Notes: generated from the sequence alone by a model not told the origin. A stretch of DNA of 59,419 bases from Acidobacteriaceae bacterium (GCA_030037705.1 JASHQE010000290.1:1-59419), one strand, 5' to 3'. Positions 45,081-53,951 are shown, counted from the stretch's first letter. Program-made: numbers and translations.

Positions 45081-45731
45081 ATGTTCCCCTTTGACGTGAT
45101 CCTCTTCGATGTGGGTGGAGTTTTGCTGACGAACGGCTGGGACCACCGCGAGCGTGCGGCAGCCGTGGAGCATTTCCATATCGATCCGGAGCCCTTCGAA
45201 AAGCGGCACCTGTCGATCGTGGACGCTTGGGAGCGCGACGAGGTCACGCTGGATACCTATCTCGATACAGCCGTCTTCTTTGAGCCGCGGCCGTTCCCGC
45301 GCGAGGATTTCTTCGCTTTTATGTTGAGCCAGTCGCGGGTTTTACCGAACGGGGCTCTTGGAATCCTAGACGAGTTGGCGGCATCGAACCCGTGTATGCT
45401 CGGCACGTTGAATAATGAGGCGCGCGCCACCAACGAGTATCGTTTTCAAAAGTTCGGGCTGCGCCGGTACTTCAAAGTGATGTTGAGTTCATGCTACGTG
45501 GGCCTGCGCAAACCGGAGCCTGTGATCTACCGGCGCGCACTCGACATTCTCGGCGTGCCTCCCGCGCGCATTTTGTTTATCGATGATCGTCCGGAAAATG
45601 AAGCCGGCGCCGCGGCCGAGGGGATGAAAACCATTCAGTTCACCGGTGAAAATGCGTTGCGGCGCGAGTTGCAGGAACTGGGTGTTTTTGAAGCCGAAAG
45701 AGATTTTTCGAAGATTGCGACGAAGGAGTGA
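45081..45731 (+). CDS. HAD-superfamily hydrolase (YihX-like)
   Basis: This 216-residue phosphatase-type enzyme has HAD motif I in VILFDVGGVLL, with the nucleophile Asp; the second Asp is replaced by Gly, as in the YihX branch. Motif II is around MLGTLNNEARA, motif III is Lys in VGLRKPEPVIYRRAL and motif IV is ILFIDDRPENEAGA. YihX itself acts on alpha-glucose 1-phosphate. By position among glucose and pentose phosphate genes, a sugar phosphate is a reasonable guess. Its end nearly touches the start of gnd. Confidence 0.88.
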   Translation: MFPFDVILFDVGGVLLTNGWDHRERAAAVEHFHIDPEPFEKRHLSIVDAWERDEVTLDTYLDTAVFFEPRPFPREDFFAFMLSQSRVLPNGALGILDELAASNPCMLGTLNNEARATNEYRFQKFGLRRYFKVMLSSCYVGLRKPEPVIYRRALDILGVPPARILFIDDRPENEAGAAAEGMKTIQFTGENALRRELQELGVFEAERDFSKIATKE

Positions 45732-45733
45732 GT

Positions 45734-46639
45734 ATGCAACTTGGATTGATCGGCCTGGGCAAGATGGGCGCGAATATGGCGGAACGGCTACGCCTGGGCG
45801 GGCATCAAGTCGTGGGGTTCGATTTTAGTGCCGAAGCTGTGGCGAAGTTGACGAAATCGGGCAATGTCGGAGTGTCCTCACTCGAGGATCTCGCTAAAAA
45901 TCTCAAGGGCCGGAAGGCCGTGTGGATCATGGTGCCGCAGGGCAAGCCGGTCGACGATACCATTGCCAAACTCGAGCCTCTCCTCAATCCCGGTGACATT
46001 CTCATCGACGGTGGCAACTCGAACTACAAGGACTCGATGCGTCACTACAAGGAAGTAACTGCAAAAGGATTCCAATTTGTCGACGTGGGCACGTCGGGTG
46101 GCATCTGGGGCTTGAAAGAGGGCTACAGCATGATGATCGGCGGCGACAAAGACCCGGTCGAGTACCTACGCCCCATCTTTGAGACTCTCGCGCCCGCCAA
46201 GGACAAAGGCTGGGGCCACGTGGGCCCCGCCGGCTCCGGCCATTTTGTCAAAATGATCCATAACGGCATCGAGTACGGCATGATGCAGGCCTTCGCCGAG
46301 GGTTTCACCATCATGGAGAACAAAAAAGAGTTCTCACTCGACCTGCCGCAGATCGCGCAGATCTGGCGCTATGGCAGCGTTGTTCGCTCCTGGCTGCTCG
46401 ACCTTGCCGCCGATGCGCTGGGCAAGAATCCCACCCTCGAAGGGCTCGAGGCCTGGGTGGAGGATTCAGGCGAGGGCCGCTGGACGGTTGTCGAGGCGAT
46501 CGACCTCAACGTCTCCGCTCCGGTGATCACAGAGTCCCTGATGCGCCGCATCCGCTCCCGCGAAGAAAACAACTTTACCGACCGCATGTTGGCCATTATG
46601 CGCGCCGAGTTCGGCGGCCACGCAGTCAAAGCAGGATGA
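45734..46639 (+). CDS. gnd: 6-phosphogluconate dehydrogenase, short (decarboxylating) form
   Basis: This 301-residue enzyme oxidises 6-phosphogluconate to ribulose 5-phosphate. It has a Rossmann start (LGLIGLGKMGANMAERL), VWIMVPQGKPVDDTI, DGGNSNYKDS, the substrate-binding FVDVGTSGGIWGLKEGYS and the catalytic Lys in GHFVKMIHNGIEYGMM. At about 300 residues it is the GndA/YqeC-type short form, usually NAD-preferring, rather than the 470-residue form. The ATG at 45734 has AAGGAG upstream; GTG 45728 is less likely. It is followed by zwf. Confidence 0.95.
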   Translation: MQLGLIGLGKMGANMAERLRLGGHQVVGFDFSAEAVAKLTKSGNVGVSSLEDLAKNLKGRKAVWIMVPQGKPVDDTIAKLEPLLNPGDILIDGGNSNYKDSMRHYKEVTAKGFQFVDVGTSGGIWGLKEGYSMMIGGDKDPVEYLRPIFETLAPAKDKGWGHVGPAGSGHFVKMIHNGIEYGMMQAFAEGFTIMENKKEFSLDLPQIAQIWRYGSVVRSWLLDLAADALGKNPTLEGLEAWVEDSGEGRWTVVEAIDLNVSAPVITESLMRRIRSREENNFTDRMLAIMRAEFGGHAVKAG

Positions 46640-46641
46640 AA

Positions 46642-46749
46642 ACAGTGGACAGCGAACAGGGAGCAATGAACAGTTCAAAGGCGAGGCGCAGCTACCGCAA
46701 CAGACTGTAAGCTGTACTTGTTTCCTGTTCACTGTCCACTGTCCACTGT
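46642..46749. repeat. Inverted heptamer-repeat palindrome between gnd and zwf
   Basis: The arms at 46642-46675 and 46716-46749 are inverted copies made of 7-base units (ACAGTGG, ACAGTGA, ACAGGAA type). The layout is like the octamer element, but with a different unit and length. No gene lies inside. Confidence 0.8.
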
Positions 46750-46770
46750 AAGCTGTCTCAGGAGGAAGTC

Positions 46771-48333
46771 ATGGCGACGATATCGATGCAAGTGCGGCCC
46801 GAAGATCTTTCCCAGGTGCCCAAGGGCGGAGAGCGGATTCCGGAGCCGGGAATCCTGGTGATCTTCGGCGCCTCCGGCGACCTGACCAAGCGCAAGCTGC
46901 TGCCCGCGCTCTTCCACCTGCGCCAGGCCAACCTGCTGCCGAAGGAGTTCGCCATCGTGGGCGTAGCCCGGCGTCCGCTGGGCGATGAGTTTGCCGCCGA
47001 TATGCGCGAGGGCATCGTTGAGTTTGGGGACGCCGAGGAAAAAGACCCCAAGCTCGATGAGTTCGTGAAGCACATCAGCTATTTCCCTCTCAACTTTGAC
47101 GACGGCAACAGCTACGCAGGACTGAAGGCCGAACTCGACCGCATCGGAAAAGAGAAAAACATCGGCGGCAATCGGCTGTTCTATCTCGCCACTGCGCCGG
47201 AGTTCTTTGCCGGCATCATCGAGAACCTGGGCGCGCAGGGCATGGCGCAGCCGGAAAAGGGCATAGCTGCCGTGGTTATCGAAAAGCCCTTCGGCCACGA
47301 TCTCGAATCGGCGCGTGAGTTGAATCATCAGGTCAACGCCGTCTTCCACGAGAGCCAGGTCTTCCGCATCGATCATTACCTCGGCAAAGAGACAGTACAA
47401 AATCTGCTCGTCTTCCGGTTTGCCAACGGCATCTTCGAGCCGGTGTGGAACCGCAACTTCATCGATCATGTGCAGATCACCGTGGCTGAAACTCTGGGCG
47501 TGGAAGGCCGTGGACCGTTTTATGAGAAGGCTGGCGCGCTGCGCGACGTGGTGCAGAACCACATGATGGAACTGCTCAGCCTCGTGGCTCTCGAACCGCC
47601 GGCGAGCTTTGAGGCAGAAAGCGTGCGCCGGGAAAAGCTCAAGGTCTGGCAAGCGATCCCGTCGATTCCGATTCTCAACACAGTCCGCGGCCAGTACGGG
47701 CCGGGCATTGTAGGCGGCCAGCACGTGGCAGGCTATCGCGACGAAGAACGCGTAAATCCTGAGTCCGGCACGGAAACCTTTGCGGCCCTGCGCCTCGAAA
47801 TTGAGAATTGGCGCTGGGCGGGCGTTCCGTTTTACCTGCGCGCGGGCAAGCGGATGAAGAAGCGCGCCACCGAGATCAGCATCCAGTTCAAGCAGCCGCC
47901 GCTCCTGATCTTCAACCGCATGCAGACCGACGGCCCCTGCGGCGAGATTCAGCCCAACCTGCTCACCATCCGCATCCAGCCGGACGAGGGCATCGCGTTG
48001 CGCTTCGGCACCAAGGTGCCGACAACGCCACAGATGAATGTCTGCCCAGTGAACATGGACTTCGACTATGAGTCCGTCTTTGGCAAATCCCGCGCCAATG
48101 GTTACGAACGGCTGCTGCTGGACGCGATGCTCGGCGACCAGACGCTCTTTTCGCACCGCGACGGCGTCGAGACCACCTGGGCGTTGTACACACCCATCCT
48201 GCAGGCCTGGGCGGCTAAAAAGCCGGAGGTCTTCCCGAACTACTTCGCCGGCTCCTGGGGCCCCGAGTGCGCCGACCACCTGCTGGAGCAGACCGGCCAC
48301 AAGTGGCGCAACGACCTCGGCCGCAAGGCGTAA
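46771..48333 (+). CDS. zwf: Glucose-6-phosphate dehydrogenase
   Basis: This 520-residue enzyme carries out the first oxidative step of the pentose phosphate pathway. It shows LVIFGASGDLTKRKLLPAL, the active-site signature FRIDHYLGKETVQN, ARELNHQVNAVF and the late WRWAGVPFYLRAGKRMKK. It is full length. CAGGAGGAAG stands before the ATG. It is the last gene of the tkt-rpiB-HAD-gnd-zwf group; 6-phosphogluconolactonase is not in the window. Confidence 0.97.
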   Translation: MATISMQVRPEDLSQVPKGGERIPEPGILVIFGASGDLTKRKLLPALFHLRQANLLPKEFAIVGVARRPLGDEFAADMREGIVEFGDAEEKDPKLDEFVKHISYFPLNFDDGNSYAGLKAELDRIGKEKNIGGNRLFYLATAPEFFAGIIENLGAQGMAQPEKGIAAVVIEKPFGHDLESARELNHQVNAVFHESQVFRIDHYLGKETVQNLLVFRFANGIFEPVWNRNFIDHVQITVAETLGVEGRGPFYEKAGALRDVVQNHMMELLSLVALEPPASFEAESVRREKLKVWQAIPSIPILNTVRGQYGPGIVGGQHVAGYRDEERVNPESGTETFAALRLEIENWRWAGVPFYLRAGKRMKKRATEISIQFKQPPLLIFNRMQTDGPCGEIQPNLLTIRIQPDEGIALRFGTKVPTTPQMNVCPVNMDFDYESVFGKSRANGYERLLLDAMLGDQTLFSHRDGVETTWALYTPILQAWAAKKPEVFPNYFAGSWGPECADHLLEQTGHKWRNDLGRKA

Positions 48334-48994
48334 CGGCAAATCTGGGGCGTATCGACATATGGCCTGATAACCTATGGGCAAAATGAGCGAGTTTTCCATT
48401 GAATTCGTGAAGCACGAAGCGAACCGCGGATGTTTCGACTCTCCGCCGCGGCGGACCGCGGCGGACTTCACTCAACATGACAGTGCTTGATTTACTTTTC
48501 AGCAACTTAGAGTTGGTCTATATGTCGATACAGCCTAGGGCTGTGACTGTTTGATTGTGTGCCATCTTGGGTGCCCCAGGTCTGTCCGCCGCGGCGGACA
48601 GACCTGGGAGAGCACAAATCCCAACCCAAGCGGGAGAGCACGATGTTCATCGGCGCTGCCGCTGTCGTATCGATCCCCGGCTGAGTTGAGGTTTTGCTTT
48701 CCCAGGTCTCTAGGGAGACCCTTCGACTACGCTCAGGGCAGGCTCTGAGGCACCCATTATCGTGCTCTACCCATCACCGCCCAAACCGGGGCCATCCGCC
48801 AGGTTCCACATCGTACCAATCCCTGCTCAGCTTAACCCATGTCGCCTTTACAAAGACAACCGCAGATGTTTCGACTCCGTTGCGAGCAAAAAACGCTCGC
48901 AACTCCGCTCAACATGACCGTATGACAGTGCTTGAATTACTTTTCAGCAACTTAGAGTTGATCTATATAGAGTTGATCTATATGTCGATACGGC
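48334..48994. repeat. 660-bp REP-like array
   Basis: There is no gene here. Units at about 48425-48486 and 48860-48918 are of the GATGTTTCGACT...GCTCAACATGACA type; those at about 48567-48617 and 48693-48757 are of the CCCAGGTCT...AGACCTGGG type. The short phrase AGTTGATCTATAT is repeated around 48956-48981. The array separates zwf from the convergent short-chain dehydrogenase. Confidence 0.88.
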
Positions 48995-49735
48995 CTAGTA
49001 GGTCCCCCGCCCGCCGCTCACGTCATAACATTGGCCGGTGACGAAAGAGCAGTCGCGGCTGGCCAGAAAGTGCACCACAGCCGCAACCTCTTCCGCATTG
49101 CCGGTGCGCCGCATCGGAATCTTCTGGATCATGTACTCTACCTGTGCTTCCGTAAGCTGATCCAGAATCTTCGTGCGGATCACCGCCGGCGCTACCGCAT
49201 TAATGCAGATGCCCTCCGTCGCTACCTCTTTCGCTATGGACTTAGTAAGTCCGATGATCGCGGCCTTCGATGCCGAATAGGCCACCATGTTCGGATTTCC
49301 TTCTTTCCCGGCAATCGACGCGATGTTCACGATGCGGCCATAACCTTGCGCGCGCATCCGCGGCAGCACCGCGCGGCAAAGGTAAAACGGGCCGTTGATA
49401 TTGACGCTCATCACCTGATGCCAGTCGGCGTCCGTCTGCTCCCAGATGGGCGCGGCTTTTCCGGCGAGCCCTGCGTTATTGACCAGGATCTCCAGCGAAC
49501 CCGTTGCCGCAGCCACTTTGCCGATGATCGCAGCAACCTGATCGGTCTTGGTCACGTCGAGCTCCACGGCAAACGCACTGCCGCCGATGCGCTTTACCGC
49601 GGATTCGGCCGCATCCAAGTGGATGTCGGCGACCGCGACGCGCGCGCCGGCCTCTGTCAGCCTCTGCGCAATCGCTTCGCCGATTCCCGTGGCGGCTCCC
49701 GTCACCAAAGCTGTTTGTCCGGTTAGCTCGAACAT
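48995..49735 (-). CDS. Short-chain dehydrogenase/reductase
   Basis: This 246-residue NAD(P)-dependent SDR has TGAATGIGEAIAQRL as the cofactor motif, LVNNAGLAG, the catalytic Ser in IVNIASIAGKEG and the YxxxK in VAYSASKAA. It ends in FVTGQCYDVSGGRGTY. It lies 24 bases (or 6 with an earlier start at 49753) after xylulokinase on the same strand. A sugar alcohol or pentitol dehydrogenase making a ketopentose for that kinase is therefore plausible, but a FabG-type role cannot be excluded. The start at 49735 has GGGAGG upstream. Confidence 0.85.
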   Translation of the reverse strand: MFELTGQTALVTGAATGIGEAIAQRLTEAGARVAVADIHLDAAESAVKRIGGSAFAVELDVTKTDQVAAIIGKVAAATGSLEILVNNAGLAGKAAPIWEQTDADWHQVMSVNINGPFYLCRAVLPRMRAQGYGRIVNIASIAGKEGNPNMVAYSASKAAIIGLTKSIAKEVATEGICINAVAPAVIRTKILDQLTEAQVEYMIQKIPMRRTGNAEEVAAVVHFLASRDCSFVTGQCYDVSGGRGTY

Positions 49736-49759
49736 CTTCTCGATTCCTCCCATCGGGTT

Positions 49760-51238
49760 TTACTGACGCAGCGTTTTCAGGGCCGGATATACCTTTCTCC
49801 ATTTCTCATAACCAGTTTTATAAACCGCCAAATCCTGGGCATCCGGTTCGATCCGCTGCGCTACTTCGATCGCCACGCCGCACGCCTCGTCCAGACTCTT
49901 CCAATGTTCCACGCCGACGCCAGCCATGAGCGCGCATCCAAATGCGCCTCCCTCCTCAGCCGTGAGCACTTCTACGGTGTGACCGTAGATTCCCGCTTGA
50001 ATCCTGCGCCACAAGGCGCCGCGCGCGCCGCCGCCGCCCAGCCGGATGCCGCTCACGGGAATCTTCAGTTCGCGGAAAAGCGCAAACGTATCTTGGAGCG
50101 AATAGGCCACACCCTCCAGAACCGCACGCACAAAATGCGCCGCAGTGTGCGTTGCGCTAATGCCAACAAAGCCGGCGCGGACTTCCGGATCGAGATGCGG
50201 CGTGCGCTCGCCGAGCAGGTACGGCGCCCATTCCAGGCCATCGCAACCGGCAGGAATTTTCGCCGCGGCTTCGTTGAGCGCGTCGTAGTTCTGGCTTGCG
50301 AAGAACGTCTCCTTGAGCCAACTCAGACTCAGTCCCGCGCTCTGCGTCACGCCCATCACGTGCCACAACCCCGGTACGGCATGGCAGAAAGTATGCAGAC
50401 GGCCCTTGGGATCCTTGGTTGGCTCGGCCGTAGCGGCAAACACTACGCCCGACGTTCCGATAGTCGCCGAGACCGAACCCGGCTGCAGAATGCCCATGCC
50501 CACTGCGCCTGCGCCCTGGTCGCCTGCGCCGGCCGCTACCGGCGTGCCTGCCTTCAGGCCGGTAAGGCTTGCTGCCTTTTCGCTGATGCGCGCGCAAATC
50601 TCCGGCGACTCATAGACGCGCGGCAGCCAGCTCTCCGGGATTCCTGCGGCTTCGGCCACTTCACGCGACCAGCGGCGGTGCGTCACATCGAGCAGCAGCG
50701 TGCCCGAGGCCTCCTGCACGTCGATGGCAAACTCGCCCGTGAGCCGGTAGCGCACGTAGTCCTTGGGGCACATCACGTGGCGAATCTTCGCGAAGATTTC
50801 AGGCTCGTGCGCCTTGACCCAGAGAAGTTTCGTCAGCGTGAAGTTGGGCAGCGCCGGATTGCAGGTGAGCTCGATCAGCCGCGCATAGCCGATCTTCCCG
50901 GTCAGCCAATCGCACTCGGGCTGCGTGCGCGTGTCGCACCAGATGAGCGACGGCCTGAGCACCGCGCCGTTTTCATCGAGCATCACCGCGCCATGCATCT
51001 GCCCGGTGAGCGCGAGGGCTGCGACGGGCTGGCGCGGCTCGGGCGTGCTCGCGAGCGCCTTGCGGATCGCCTCCTGCGCCGCGCGCCACCAGTCTTCGGG
51101 GTCCTGCTCAGCCCAGCCCGGATGCAAGGCGCGAAACGGTGCATGATCGCTCGAAGCGCCACCGATCAGCTTGCCCTCCGCATTCACCACAACCGCCCGC
51201 GTTCCGCCGGTACCCACATCCATGCCCAGAAACCACAT
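49760..51238 (-). CDS. xylB: Xylulokinase (FGGY family)
   Basis: This 492-residue sugar kinase phosphorylates D-xylulose to xylulose 5-phosphate. It has an N-terminal MDVGTGGTRAVVV, the xylulokinase stretch LTGQMHGAVMLDENG, CPKDYVRYRLTGE, GAGDQGAGAVGMGI and the late IRLGGGGARGALWRRIQAG. The ATG at 51238 has GGGAGAG upstream; a frame to 51499 adds an unrelated 87 residues. The product feeds into transketolase and the other pentose phosphate enzymes encoded 3-7 kb away. It is co-transcribed with the short-chain dehydrogenase. Confidence 0.93.
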   Translation of the reverse strand: MWFLGMDVGTGGTRAVVVNAEGKLIGGASSDHAPFRALHPGWAEQDPEDWWRAAQEAIRKALASTPEPRQPVAALALTGQMHGAVMLDENGAVLRPSLIWCDTRTQPECDWLTGKIGYARLIELTCNPALPNFTLTKLLWVKAHEPEIFAKIRHVMCPKDYVRYRLTGEFAIDVQEASGTLLLDVTHRRWSREVAEAAGIPESWLPRVYESPEICARISEKAASLTGLKAGTPVAAGAGDQGAGAVGMGILQPGSVSATIGTSGVVFAATAEPTKDPKGRLHTFCHAVPGLWHVMGVTQSAGLSLSWLKETFFASQNYDALNEAAAKIPAGCDGLEWAPYLLGERTPHLDPEVRAGFVGISATHTAAHFVRAVLEGVAYSLQDTFALFRELKIPVSGIRLGGGGARGALWRRIQAGIYGHTVEVLTAEEGGAFGCALMAGVGVEHWKSLDEACGVAIEVAQRIEPDAQDLAVYKTGYEKWRKVYPALKTLRQ

Positions 51239-51515
51239 GCCGTTCTCTCCCTCAAGCGTTTTAGGAAATGCCGTAGAGCCAAGCCGCAAAGCTAGAGCCG
51301 GCGCAACTAGCAGGGAGCGACGGCGCTGCGCTTCGGTAAACACTCCACACTCTTTCCTAAAACGCATAAATCGGTTTTCTATGCGCTCGCAGCATAACAG
51401 CTTCCCAGGCTCCCGGAAAAGCCGCGAAGTAGATCCGGTATCGATGCGAATGCGGCGCGCGGGAGAATCGGAATCAGAAGAGTGCGGGTTGCGGTTCACG
51501 CCTCTTGCCGGTCAT

Positions 51516-52160
51516 CTAATCGCGTTCGATCTCTTCGAGAGTTCGTCCTGTGCTTACACTATCTGGCTGTGCATCCAGGATGCTTTGAGCGTCTTTGCTT
51601 CGTGCATACGCATCGGGCTCCTTCATGAACTTCCAAACGGTTCCAGGCCTGCTTCGATTGCCCTGAACCCGCGCGAGTGTCCAGTCACCTCTCAATTTTT
51701 CGCCATAAAGAGCCAATTTGAGAAATCCGTTGTGCAGGCAAGCGTGTACGTCGGAATATCCGGGGCAGGGCTTCCACATACCCCGATCCCAGAGCATGAC
51801 GACGCCAGCGCCATAGCTGCCTTTAGGAAGCACTCCCTCAAACCCGGCATATTCCCGGCGATGATCTTCCATCTGGATGGCCCGGCACTCGTCAGTGGGA
51901 CAATAGCTGGGCCCATCCGGGAGCACGAAGCTGATGAGCACGCCGTTATAACCAAGTCGCAGGTCGTAGTGGAGACGCGTTGCATCATGCTTCTTCACAA
52001 ACAATGGCTGCAGTTGAGCCGACAGGTTGTGCGCTTCAATTTCGGCCGCGCTTTTCCGGCTGCGCGCAACATCATCGGCCGGATTCATGGCATTTGGATG
52101 AAAGAGATTCATCTGGATAGCCCGGCGTGCTCCATCTCCGCTTGCGCGCTTAGCAGCCAT
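51516..52160 (-). CDS. Stand-alone LigD-type 3'-phosphoesterase
   Basis: This 214-residue protein matches the phosphoesterase domain of LigD, which trims 3'-phosphate or ribonucleotides at DNA ends during non-homologous end joining. It has VKKHDATRLHYDLRL with the metal/phosphate residues His, Arg, His, Asp and Arg, MEDHRREYAGFEGVLPKG, YGAGVVMLWDRG and LYGEKLRGDWTLARVQ. No ligase or polymerase domain is attached, and no Ku gene is in the window. An N-terminal extension of about 40 basic residues may be unstructured. Confidence 0.9.
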   Translation of the reverse strand: MAAKRASGDGARRAIQMNLFHPNAMNPADDVARSRKSAAEIEAHNLSAQLQPLFVKKHDATRLHYDLRLGYNGVLISFVLPDGPSYCPTDECRAIQMEDHRREYAGFEGVLPKGSYGAGVVMLWDRGMWKPCPGYSDVHACLHNGFLKLALYGEKLRGDWTLARVQGNRSRPGTVWKFMKEPDAYARSKDAQSILDAQPDSVSTGRTLEEIERD

Positions 52161-52273
52161 GGATCAAACCGATCTTCTCGCCGGGTCTCCGCTCGATCTG
52201 TCGAGGCAGGCAAGCATCATACCGCAAAAACGGTCGCCGCAAAAAACGGTCCCCAAAACAGCCCTCAAAACGG

Positions 52274-53005
52274 TTATTGAGCGGCGGGAGCCGTCTGGTC
52301 CGCACCGATCACCAGCGGACTATTGAGCACCATCTGAAACTGCCAGCCGGAATCAAAGAGCACCGCGTCGATATGGGTTGCGCGGCGGTGCATGAGCATA
52401 ATCGATAAAGCGGTTATTGCGATGCCTCCGCCCAGAACCGCGCCTGTAACTACGGCTGGCGACGGACCTACGGTTGGCAAGGGTGGTGGTTGCGGGTTCT
52501 GCTGAGCCGCGAAGTTGAAACCGCCGCTGAGCGGGCCGCCAGCGGAAGTGGTTTTGGGAGTGCCTGCGGTCTCCGGGGAACCGGAACTGGGCAAGGCCAG
52601 GGCCGCCTGGGTATTGTCGCCGTCGAGGGCCGCCGAATAACCATTGGCAAATAGCAGCCGTGTGAAATGGATCTGCACCGAAGGCTGACCCGTGCCTTTC
52701 GTGCGAAGCACCACCTGCTTAATTACGCCTTCCACATAGCTGTTCGGAGGAATGGCCAGTTGAGTTCCAGCGGTCACAGGAAATGCAACCGTCGCCCGGA
52801 CGGCGTCGCCCGGCTTGCTCGATCTGCTTCTGATGGGGTTGATGAGCGTAAGCGGAATGGCTGTTCCGGCTGGAAGCGTGATTGTATGCCCGTCAGGCGG
52901 TGTAGCCGTCTGCGCGGCAGGTACGGCGCTCTGCGCCATTGCTTGCGGAGCCCGAGCGCCAAAAAGTGCGGCGAGAGAAACCATGGCAACGAAACGGAAT
53001 TGCAT
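52274..53005 (-). CDS. Exported protein with VirB10/TrbI-like repeat fold, paralogue 1
   Basis: This 243-residue protein has a signal peptide (VAMVSLAALFGARAPQAMAQ). The domain at about 35-125 reads ITLPAGTAIPLTLINPIRSR, VTAGTQLAIPPNSYVEGVI and VQIHFTRLLFANGYSAAL. A proline-rich linker, a hydrophobic stretch near residue 190 (VVTGAVLGGGIAITALSIML) and a C-terminal AVLFDSGWQFQMVL follow. It is clearly a paralogue of the next gene upstream, sharing LPAGT, GVAIPPG and LLFANGY. The domain resembles beta-barrel parts of conjugation TrbI/VirB10 proteins; the role is unknown. AGGAGA precedes the start. Confidence 0.75.
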   Translation of the reverse strand: MQFRFVAMVSLAALFGARAPQAMAQSAVPAAQTATPPDGHTITLPAGTAIPLTLINPIRSRSSKPGDAVRATVAFPVTAGTQLAIPPNSYVEGVIKQVVLRTKGTGQPSVQIHFTRLLFANGYSAALDGDNTQAALALPSSGSPETAGTPKTTSAGGPLSGGFNFAAQQNPQPPPLPTVGPSPAVVTGAVLGGGIAITALSIMLMHRRATHIDAVLFDSGWQFQMVLNSPLVIGADQTAPAAQ

Positions 53006-53048
53006 GCAAGCCTTCTCCTTTCATTTTTTCAGTCGAACGTGCGGGAGA

Positions 53049-53951
53049 TCATTGCGCAACCGGCGATGGAACCTGACTTGGATTGTTTGGGGTTGTGACG
53101 AGTGTGCTGGAGAGTACGATGGGCGGTCCGGGGCAACTCCTGCCCGGAAAATCAGGCGTGCCCGGAGTTCCGTGAATGACGGTAGGCGGCGTTGCGGGCG
53201 TGCCTGGAATCACAGTGTCGGGCATGCCCGGCCCGCCTGGAATCACGGTGCTAGGCGTGCCGGGCGATCCGGGGATAACTATATCGGGAGTTCCTGGAGT
53301 GCCGGGCGAACCAGGAATGGGTGTGCAACGGGATGCGGACTTGAACAGTCCTGGAACCGGCGCGTGAGAGAGCGGGACGGCTGCCGCTACTTGCCGCGCG
53401 TCCAACTGGAGCGGAGCGCCCAAGGTAGCTTCAATCTGCGCGCCATTGTCGAGAAGCACGTCGCTGCTCGCGCTCACCTGAACAGAGACTGCGATCAGAG
53501 TCTGCGCGGCGCTGTCTGGCTCAGCCTGCGCAGCCGCGCCTGTCTCCGGTGCTGCTGCGGCTGAAGTTTCCGCGGAGATGCCGGCAAGAGGGGCAATATA
53601 GCCGTTGGCAAAGATGATCTGCGTGAAGAGAACCCGCAATTCCGCGCGGTTCGAGCGCCGAGTCGGCCGCACCAGCTTGGTCAAGGTCCCTTGAGTATAA
53701 GTGCCCGGAGGGATTGCAACGCCATTGCCAATGACCACGGGAAATGTAGTCTGCGCATAGATCGGAGTGCCAAGGCCGGTTGTATTCGCCATAAGCGGAC
53801 GGATCAGAGCCAGCTCAATTTTTGTACCTGCGGGAAGGTCAATGGTGGATGTGGCTCGTTTGGGAGCTTGGGCAATGAGCCGGGGAACGAGCCATGTTTC
53901 CCCTGCAAAGATGAACAACACGCAACAAAGAGCTGTTCCGAGCCGGGACAT
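53049..53951 (-). CDS. Exported protein with proline-glycine repeats, paralogue 2
   Basis: This 300-residue protein has a signal segment (LCCVLFIFAGETWLVPRLIAQA) and the same domain as its neighbour: STIDLPAGTKIELALIRPL, GVAIPPGTYTQGTLT and FTQIIFANGYIAPL. The C-terminal 95 residues hold a degenerate proline-glycine repeat of about 15 residues (IPGSPGTPGTPDIV, IPGSPGTPSTV, IPGGPGMPDTV, IPGTPATPPTV). The ATG at 53951 has GAGGAG nine bases upstream. The repeat may be a flexible surface tail; it is not a strict collagen Gly-X-Y run. Confidence 0.75.
   Translation of the reverse strand: MSRLGTALCCVLFIFAGETWLVPRLIAQAPKRATSTIDLPAGTKIELALIRPLMANTTGLGTPIYAQTTFPVVIGNGVAIPPGTYTQGTLTKLVRPTRRSNRAELRVLFTQIIFANGYIAPLAGISAETSAAAAPETGAAAQAEPDSAAQTLIAVSVQVSASSDVLLDNGAQIEATLGAPLQLDARQVAAAVPLSHAPVPGLFKSASRCTPIPGSPGTPGTPDIVIPGSPGTPSTVIPGGPGMPDTVIPGTPATPPTVIHGTPGTPDFPGRSCPGPPIVLSSTLVTTPNNPSQVPSPVAQ

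Noticed and set aside
46729-48471. A 580-codon open frame on the minus strand
   Set aside because: It lies opposite zwf, whose family signatures are complete; the minus frame is a by-product of high GC codon use and resembles no protein.
49904-51295. A 463-codon open frame on the plus strand
   Set aside because: It is antisense to xylulokinase, which is full length with clear motifs; the product is arginine-rich without family likeness.
53176-53367. A collagen-like plus-strand frame
   Set aside because: It is the complement of the proline-glycine repeat in the exported protein gene; the collagen look arises because GGX/CCX codons mirror each other. No ribosome binding site was seen.
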